A DNA stretch of 12,345 nt, taken from Actinomycetota bacterium (GTDB taxonomy: Bacteria; Actinomycetota; Actinomycetes; S36-B12; UBA5976). The DNA is taken from assembly GCA_947491175.1 (NCBI GenBank), contig CANLIF010000030.1:1-12345 (forward strand). The letters are read 5' to 3'. The position numbers and the translations under genes are program-made. This document shows positions 7,795 through 12,345 of this stretch, piece by piece (positions within the stretch are counted from its first letter, which is position 1; each line of letters begins with the position of its first letter). A model generated the notes under the pieces. That model ran no database searches. It was not told the origin of the DNA and worked only from the letters and a program-made list of their open reading frames with translations.

Positions 7795-7831
7795 GTGACA
7801 CCTTCTTCAATGCGCTTTGCTTTATGCAAGT

Positions 7832-9808
7832 TTAGAGGTTTATCGGGTCAATCCGAACGTTTACCGAACCGCCCTTGTGTTTAGCGCTTCGACCAGCCGT
7901 CATTGCCTTTAGTTGCGCCGCTAGGTCAGTGCCAAGCTTGCGATCGCAAGAGATCAACATGCGAACTTGATTTTCTCTTCCAGGCACAGGGCCACGAACT
8001 AAAGTTTCTGGACTTAGATTTAACATCGCCATGGCTTCATCGACATCAACTTGATCACCAGTTAGCGCGGCAAGTCGAACTGTAGGTGGCAGCGAAACCT
8101 GAACTCGCTGTTCAAGTTCGCGTTGAGCAAAGCCAGCTGGGTCGTGCCGAATCAAAGCCTGAACTGCGGGATGCTCAGAGTCAGCAACCACAATCACTTC
8201 CCCGTCAGGTCTTACTAGGGATGCGCATTCATTCCATTTTGCAAAGGTTTCCTGAGTCGCGCTCAACTCAGGTCTTGCCAACATGGAATTACCATCGAGC
8301 AAAATTGCAGCAGCGTAACCACCTTGCGCAATTGGAGCAGCTCCCGCGGTAGCCACAACGATCGCGGGACGAGAGTCAACAGTTCGCAAAATGTGATCTG
8401 AAGTTGAAGACCTAACTGGAATACCTGGGAATGCTCGACCAAGTTCTTCGGCAGTTCGTTCGCTGCCAACAGCTGCGGCGCGAATTGAAGTTCCTTTGCA
8501 TTTTTTGCAACTCCAAAGGATTTCAATATGTCCACACAAATTGCAGGCTGGCGCACTTGTTCGAGCAGTTTGCATCAATGGTCCGTTACACGCCGAGCAA
8601 AGAGCTGAGGTTCTGCAGGTATCGCACAATATCCGAGGTGAGTAACCGAGTCTGGAAACTAAAACTAAAACTGGGCCTTTAGTTAGCGCGGACTTCATGC
8701 CTTGCATAACCGCCGAAGGAATTCGTGATGCACTGGCAGCTGGATTAATCTTTGCGCCAGCTTCGTCAAGGGCACTGCGAACTTTAGGAGATTCATTTCT
8801 CAGTTGATCTCTACTTTTTGCAACATGTGCAAGCCATGGCATCAAGGCGCAAGTTTCCACCGACATTGTGGCGCCGATAAAAACAAGTGCAGTTTGTTGT
8901 TGGGCGCTACGAAGAACGGCAACATCACGTGCATGCCAATACGGAGCTTGTGGATCTGACAAAGTTTCATTCCAGTCGTCCCAAACGCAAATTGCCTTCA
9001 AATCATTGATCGGGGCAAACACGGCAGAGCGAGTTCCAACCACAATGCTGGCAGCGCCTCGCAGTACTGAAAGCCAGTTGCGATATCTCTGGGCTGGCCC
9101 ATCGTCGGCGGCGAGTATGGCAACTGCAGATTTTGGGCAACCGTGTTTATGAAGCACTGCAACAACACGATCTATCGCAGCCCGATCTGGGACTACAACT
9201 ACTACCTTGGCGTCACTAGCAGAAACGGTGATTGCAAATTGAGCAAGCAACTTTGCTGGATCGTCACTGCCAGTAGTAACTATGGCTCGCGGCGCCTCAC
9301 CTGCAATGGTTCGTTTGATAAGTGCCGATCCACCAACATAGTCGGCCCAAGCTGCCGCTTCAGAATCTGGAACATTTACTTTCGGTGAAAACTCGGTTGC
9401 TTCAGCAGTTGCATGACGATTAGGGATCGCACTGCGCAATACATCAGAAAGAGTTCCTGCCTGTCGAGCTGCGACTGTCTTTGCCAGTTCAAGAATTTCC
9501 GGGATTAATGAAACTTCAGGTGAAATCACATTAGTTAATGCAGCCAGTGTTCCAGGGTGTTCGCTCTGATCAGAACGTGAGATTAACCAGCCATCTGTTA
9601 GCTTGCCCGCAAACCTAACTCGAACTCGCACTCCTGGCTTAGCAATTTCTGACAATTTTTCTGGAACTGCATAATCGAATACCCGATCTAAATGCGGTAA
9701 CGGACTATCAATAACTACGTGGGCAACTGGGGCGTTTTTCGCAATAGGAACTTCAGCCTTCACTCGCTGCTTTTTGCCTGGGACCAGACTAAGTTGATCG
9801 TCACTCAC
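7832..9808 (-). CDS. priA: Primosomal protein N' (PriA-like), helicase motifs lost
   Basis: This is the actinobacterial PriA relative. Classical PriA restarts stalled replication forks by unwinding DNA and loading the replicative helicase. The N-terminal DNA-binding domain (about 30-130: DSPLPHLDRVFDYAVP, GVRVRVRFAGK) is recognisable. Eight cysteines (395, 398, 404, 407, 422, 425, 434, 437) form four CxxC pairs, the PriA zinc-binding insert, followed by GSERTAEELGRAFPG. Where a P-loop GxTGSGKT is expected the protein reads TTGSDDPAK (about 178-186), and the DEEH box is replaced by WDDWNE (276-281), so ATP-driven unwinding is unlikely. The same loss is known for mycobacterial PriA. The start is GTG at 9808-9806, with GAAAG upstream. 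It opens the gene run after the metK terminator; 658 residues is close to the actinobacterial length. Confidence 0.92.
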   Translation of the reverse strand: MSDDQLSLVPGKKQRVKAEVPIAKNAPVAHVVIDSPLPHLDRVFDYAVPEKLSEIAKPGVRVRVRFAGKLTDGWLISRSDQSEHPGTLAALTNVISPEVSLIPEILELAKTVAARQAGTLSDVLRSAIPNRHATAEATEFSPKVNVPDSEAAAWADYVGGSALIKRTIAGEAPRAIVTTGSDDPAKLLAQFAITVSASDAKVVVVVPDRAAIDRVVAVLHKHGCPKSAVAILAADDGPAQRYRNWLSVLRGAASIVVGTRSAVFAPINDLKAICVWDDWNETLSDPQAPYWHARDVAVLRSAQQQTALVFIGATMSVETCALMPWLAHVAKSRDQLRNESPKVRSALDEAGAKINPAASASRIPSAVMQGMKSALTKGPVLVLVSRLGYSPRILCDTCRTSALCSACNGPLMQTARTSAPACNLCGHIEILWSCKKCKGTSIRAAAVGSERTAEELGRAFPGIPVRSSTSDHILRTVDSRPAIVVATAGAAPIAQGGYAAAILLDGNSMLARPELSATQETFAKWNECASLVRPDGEVIVVADSEHPAVQALIRHDPAGFAQRELEQRVQVSLPPTVRLAALTGDQVDVDEAMAMLNLSPETLVRGPVPGRENQVRMLISCDRKLGTDLAAQLKAMTAGRSAKHKGGSVNVRIDPINL

Positions 9809-9893
9809 GGATCTAGTCTTTCACTCTTATCTGACATCAATGCAAAGTAAAAGGCCAGGCATTGCCGCCTGGCCTTTTACTAACAACTTGATA
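9809..9893 (-). other. Intergenic region between metK and priA
   Basis: This 85-base gap is mostly taken up by the metK terminator. The remaining 37 bases before the priA start must hold any priA promoter, yet I see no good -35/-10 pair there. A TTGATG and a TAGATC 19 bases apart are a poor match. Either priA has a weak promoter, or it depends on read-through from metK. Confidence 0.5.
9846..9881 (-). terminator. Intrinsic terminator after metK
   Basis: A perfect 15-bp inverted repeat (arms 9846-9860 and 9867-9881) with a 6-base loop lies 12 bases past the metK stop. The stem has a GC-rich core (GGCCAGGC) with AAAA/TTTT at its base, so transcripts from either direction would form the same hairpin followed by Us. 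There is no gene on the plus strand, so its job is to end the metK transcript and separate it from the priA run. Confidence 0.88.
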
Positions 9894-11084
9894 CTAAATT
9901 GCCGCCTTAAGTGCTTCAGCGCGATCCGTGCGTTCCCAAGTGAAACCTGGGCGACCGAAGTGTCCGTAAGCCGCAGTTGGGCGGTACTTAACAACGTTGG
10001 TGTTTAGAAGTTCTAGGTCCGCAATGATTGCAGCTGGACGAAGATCAAACACCTTCAAAACTGCTTGCCGAATGTTTTCTTCTGGCACTGTTCCAGTTCC
10101 AAAAGTTTCTACGAAAACGCCAACTGGCTGGGCTTTACCAATTGCGTAAGCAACTTGAACTTCACAGCGCGCAGCAAGTCCAGCAGCTACAACATTCTTG
10201 GCAACCCAACGCATTGCGTACGCTGCTGAACGGTCAACCTTTGATGGATCTTTTCCAGAGAACGCTCCGCCACCATGACGTGCCATACCACCGTAGGTAT
10301 CAACGATGATCTTTCGACCAGTTAGGCCAGCGTCACCCATTGGGCCGCCAACTACGAACTTGCCGGTTGGGTTAACCAATAATTTGAAGTCTGTTGCGTC
10401 AATGTCAAACCTTGCCAAAATTGGCTCAACAACATTTGCGCGAACTTCTGGGGCAAGCTGCTTATCAAGGTCAATGTTCTCTGCATGCTGTGATGAAATT
10501 ACAACAGTGTCGAGACGAACTGGACGGTCTCCGTCGTATTCGATTGTTACTTGCGTCTTGCCATCTGGGCGCAAGTACGCCATCTGGCCAGACTTACGAA
10601 CTGCAGTTAGTTGCTCGGCTAGACGGTGAGCAATTGTGATTGGCAGCGGCATGAGTTCTGGAGTGTCATCTGATGCATATCCGAACATAAGTCCTTGGTC
10701 ACCAGCACCTTGGCGATCTAATGGATCTGCTGATCCAGAAACTCGCTCTTCGAAGGCATCGTCCACACCTTGGGCGATATCAGGTGACTGGGCACCGATC
10801 GAAACCGAGATGCCACAAGAGTTGCCGTCGAAACCTTTTTCAGAGCTGTCATAACCGATTTCATTAACTACAGTGCGAACAAGTGCCATAACATCTGCAA
10901 AACCATTTGTGGTGACTTCGCCAGCAACGTGGATTTGACCAGTTGTAAGCATGGTTTCAACCGCAACGCGACTCTTAGGATCTTGGGCTAATAAATCATC
11001 AAGGATGGCATCAGAAATCTGATCTGCCATTTTGTCTGGATGGCCCTCAGTTACGGATTCAGAAGTAAATAAACGACCGGACAT
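9894..11084 (-). CDS. metK: S-adenosylmethionine synthetase
   Basis: MetK makes S-adenosylmethionine from methionine and ATP, supplying methyl groups including those used by RsmB nearby. The 396-residue protein is full length with all three domains. It shows GHPDK (14-18) near the active site, GAGDQGLMFGYA (126-137), the methionine-site segment, and the phosphate-binding loop GGGAFSGKDPSKVDRSAAY from 271. The C-terminal YGHFGRPGFTWE is typical. The ATG is preceded by AAAGG seven bases upstream. Unlike most genes here it is separated from both neighbours: a 181-base region upstream with a candidate promoter and leader, and a strong terminator downstream. It therefore looks like a single-gene transcription unit with its own control, though read-through from coaBC is possible. 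Confidence 0.98.
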   Translation of the reverse strand: MSGRLFTSESVTEGHPDKMADQISDAILDDLLAQDPKSRVAVETMLTTGQIHVAGEVTTNGFADVMALVRTVVNEIGYDSSEKGFDGNSCGISVSIGAQSPDIAQGVDDAFEERVSGSADPLDRQGAGDQGLMFGYASDDTPELMPLPITIAHRLAEQLTAVRKSGQMAYLRPDGKTQVTIEYDGDRPVRLDTVVISSQHAENIDLDKQLAPEVRANVVEPILARFDIDATDFKLLVNPTGKFVVGGPMGDAGLTGRKIIVDTYGGMARHGGGAFSGKDPSKVDRSAAYAMRWVAKNVVAAGLAARCEVQVAYAIGKAQPVGVFVETFGTGTVPEENIRQAVLKVFDLRPAAIIADLELLNTNVVKYRPTAAYGHFGRPGFTWERTDRAEALKAAI

Positions 11085-11131
11085 GTAATTGCCTTTGCTC
11101 GAGCGGAAATAAGTATGTGGCTTGCGCGCAT
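11051..11131 (-). CDS. Possible 26-residue upstream ORF overlapping the metK start
   Basis: An ATG at 11131-11129 opens a frame of 26 codons ending with TAA at 11053-11051, about 34 bases inside metK in a different frame. It has an AGGAG motif nine bases upstream (11145-11141), a better match to the 16S rRNA tail than the AAAGG of metK. The predicted peptide begins MRASHILISARAKA and has no run of methionine or other regulatory codons. Its start codon lies in the 5' arm of the leader hairpin. It could couple to or compete with metK translation, or be a chance frame; there is no homology to support it. Confidence 0.25.
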   Translation of the reverse strand: MRASHILISARAKAITCPVVYLLLNP

Positions 11132-11136
11132 ACTTA
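11110..11136 (-). promoter_or_regulatory. Hairpin in the metK leader
   Basis: A perfect 8-bp inverted repeat, TAAGTATG and CATACTTA, encloses an 11-base loop about 25 bases upstream of the metK start. The stem is AT-rich and no U-run follows, so it is not a terminator. It would lie within the leader RNA if transcription starts at the proposed promoter. I do not recognise it as part of a known S-adenosylmethionine riboswitch class. Confidence 0.4.
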
Positions 11137-11160
11137 GGGGCTCCTGGTGCGCAGTTAATA

Positions 11161-11169
11161 ACTTTAGCA
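11161..11169 (-). promoter_or_regulatory. Candidate extended -10 promoter of metK
   Basis: Read on the minus strand, TGCTAAAGT contains the extended -10 element TGn followed by TAAAGT, which fits TAnnnT. No good -35 lies at the usual distance, as can be the case for extended -10 promoters. Transcription would start near 11154, giving a leader of about 70 bases before metK. It is a pattern match only. Confidence 0.4.
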
Positions 11170-11173
11170 GGTA

Positions 11174-11207
11174 CAACTGGACAATTACCAAACGGTTAGG
11201 CCAGTTG
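11174..11207. repeat. Inverted repeat CAACTGG/CCAGTTG upstream of metK
   Basis: Perfect 7-bp arms at 11174-11180 and 11201-11207 flank 20 bases. The repeat sits just upstream of the candidate -10 element and would overlap the -35 region, so an operator for a dimeric regulator is possible. No known operator consensus was recognised, and repeats of this size occur by chance. Confidence 0.3.
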
Positions 11208-11219
11208 CTTGGTCTATTG

Positions 11220-11255
11220 CTGCAGAGCGCTCTTTAGAACTCAAGCGATCTGCAG
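11220..11255 (-). other. Stem-loop just downstream of coaBC
   Basis: Arms CTGCAGA (minus strand, 11255-11249) and TCTGCAG (11226-11220) pair over 7 bp, then one mismatch, then 4 bp more (CGCT with AGCG), around a loop of about 12 bases. It begins 10 bases after the coaBC stop. No run of Ts follows, so it is either a terminator lacking a U-tract, an mRNA 3'-end stabiliser, or nothing. The arm region also includes the 10-base palindrome AGAGCGCTCT. Confidence 0.4.
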
Positions 11256-11265
11256 TTGGAGCGAC

Positions 11266-12345
11266 TTAAGGCTGTAGCGCTATCACTGCATCCCAGATGG
11301 CATGGGCTATTTGAGTCTTTGAAGTTTTAGAAACTGTTACTTGTAAGGCAGGTTCCCGAGTCAATATCGTGACTTCGTTGTCGTCAGTGCCGAAAGCTAA
11401 ATTAGGGCCAACTTCGTTAATGACCAAGAGGTCGCAACCTTTGCGCTGTAATTTAGCCATTCCATGCTCAAGGACTGAACCGTGATCATCGCCAGTTTCG
11501 GCAGCAAATCCAACAATGACTTGGTCTGGGTGTGAAGTATTCCGATGCGTTACTAGATCACTCAAGATATCTGTTGTGCGAACTAATTCAATTGTTGGCG
11601 ATGAGCCATCGTCAGATTTTTTCATTTTGGCAGTTTGAGTTGATTTTGGCTTGTAATCTGCAACTGCTGCTGCCATAACAATTGCATCAGCGGTCATTGA
11701 AGCTTTCATGACCGCTGCGTGCATGTCAGCACCAGTAATTACATTTTCAATTTTTACACCCGCAGGCATTGAAACTGAAACATTAGCGCAAATCAATGTG
11801 ACCGTTGCCCCACGATCTCGGGCCGCTACGGCTAATGCCACACCTTGCTTGCCGCTAGAGCTATTTCCTAAGAAGCGAACTGGATCTAAAAACTCACGAG
11901 TTCCACCTGCAGTTATTACAACGTCTTGTCCAAGAAGATCTTGTTCACTTAGAACTCCTAGCGCTACCGAAACAATTTCTTCGGCCTCAGGCAATCGGCC
12001 AGGACCACTATCTGTTCCAGTTAGTCGGCCATCAGCTGGATCTATCACGATTGATCCCCGGGCTCTCAGTGTTGCAACATTTTCTTGAGTTGCTGCGTTA
12101 AGCCACATTTCAGTATGCATGGCTGGCGCAAAAACAATTGGACAAGTTGCAGTCAATAAAACATTTGTAAGTAAATCATTTGCTGCGCCGCTAGCTGCGC
12201 GCGAAAGTAAATCAGCAGTAGCCGGAGCAACAATTACTAAGTCAGCAGCTTGCCCAATTCGAACATGTGGCACATCAGCTACGTCATCCCAAACTTCTGA
12301 AATTAGCGGGTTACCAGAGAGCGCTTCCCAAGTGGCAGAACCGAC
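11266..12345 (-). CDS. coaBC: Phosphopantothenoylcysteine decarboxylase / phosphopantothenate-cysteine ligase (5' end cut by window edge)
   Basis: CoaBC (Dfp) joins cysteine to 4'-phosphopantothenate and decarboxylates the product to phosphopantetheine in coenzyme A synthesis. The frame is open from the window edge, giving 359 visible residues starting VGSATWEALSGNP; roughly 45-50 N-terminal residues are missing. A GTG at 12273 is internal, not the start. The flavin-dependent CoaC part shows the catalytic-type histidine in VPHVRIG (visible residue 27), APATADLL (40-47) and PAMHTEMW (74-81). CoaB begins near visible residue 141 with VVITAGGTRE and continues through NSSSGKQG, AAAVADYKPK and VGFAAETGD. 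TREFLD stands where TREPLD or TREPID is usual. I see no cysteine at the place of the E. coli lid cysteine (here TGTDSGPGR). The stop lies 181 bases before metK. Confidence 0.95.
   Translation of the reverse strand, partial: VGSATWEALSGNPLISEVWDDVADVPHVRIGQAADLVIVAPATADLLSRAASGAANDLLTNVLLTATCPIVFAPAMHTEMWLNAATQENVATLRARGSIVIDPADGRLTGTDSGPGRLPEAEEIVSVALGVLSEQDLLGQDVVITAGGTREFLDPVRFLGNSSSGKQGVALAVAARDRGATVTLICANVSVSMPAGVKIENVITGADMHAAVMKASMTADAIVMAAAVADYKPKSTQTAKMKKSDDGSSPTIELVRTTDILSDLVTHRNTSHPDQVIVGFAAETGDDHGSVLEHGMAKLQRKGCDLLVINEVGPNLAFGTDDNEVTILTREPALQVTVSKTSKTQIAHAIWDAVIALQP

Noticed and set aside
11085..11265. A known S-adenosylmethionine riboswitch before metK
   Set aside because: I looked for the conserved cores of the SAM classes I can recall and recognised none; a covariance search would be needed to settle it.
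11708..12088. A 126-codon open frame on the plus strand
   Set aside because: It is the antisense of conserved coaBC motifs and has no recognisable domain.
12271..12273. GTG at 12273 as the start of coaBC
   Set aside because: The frame continues upstream to the window edge with family-like sequence (VGSATWEALSGNP), so this codon is internal.
1..12345. An undescribed system, mobile island, CRISPR array or tRNA/rRNA gene
   Set aside because: Every long frame belongs to a known core-metabolism or translation family in a normal actinobacterial order; I saw no arrays of direct repeats, no transposase or integrase, no cloverleaf, and no block of clearly different composition.

Overview
The window is ordinary core-genome DNA from an actinobacterium. 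All genes lie on the minus strand, so transcription runs from the right edge to the left edge. Every recognisable protein reads as the actinobacterial form of its family: long-form HisG, a PriA without helicase motifs, a fused RibBA and a Dfp of the PAMHTEMW type. The order coaBC-metK-priA-def-fmt-rsmB-rpe-rib genes-hisE-hisG is a known actinobacterial arrangement. Base composition is moderate (a few lines counted by eye gave about 38-58% G+C, mostly near 50%), spacers are very short and GTG starts are common. A small-genome actinobacterium such as the freshwater acI group (Nanopelagicales) fits well, but that placement is inference.

Layout in transcription order. (1) 12345-11266: coaBC, cut by the window edge at its 5' end. 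(2) 11265-11085: the only sizeable gap, 181 bases. It holds two inverted repeats, a possible extended -10 promoter, and a leader with a hairpin and a small upstream ORF in front of metK. (3) 11084-9894: metK, closed by a perfect 15-bp stem-loop terminator at 9846-9881. (4) 9808-1: a compact run of eleven genes, priA-def-fmt-rsmB-rpe-ribD-ribE-ribBA-ribH-hisE-hisG. Gaps are 37 bases or less and several start/stop codons overlap. hisG runs off the left edge.

The genes fall into four jobs. coaBC and metK make coenzyme A and S-adenosylmethionine. def, fmt and rsmB serve translation: formylation of initiator Met-tRNA, removal of the formyl group, and 16S rRNA methylation. ribD, ribE, ribBA and ribH together supply the riboflavin pathway from GTP and ribulose 5-phosphate except for the phosphatase step, and rpe acts on that same pentose phosphate. 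hisG and hisE carry out the first two steps of histidine synthesis. The rib genes are embedded in a longer operon with no leader, and no FMN riboswitch is visible.

I found no mobile element, phage gene, CRISPR array, tRNA, rRNA or defence system, and no convincing undescribed system. The points most worth a second look are the metK leader and an altered, shortened RibD.
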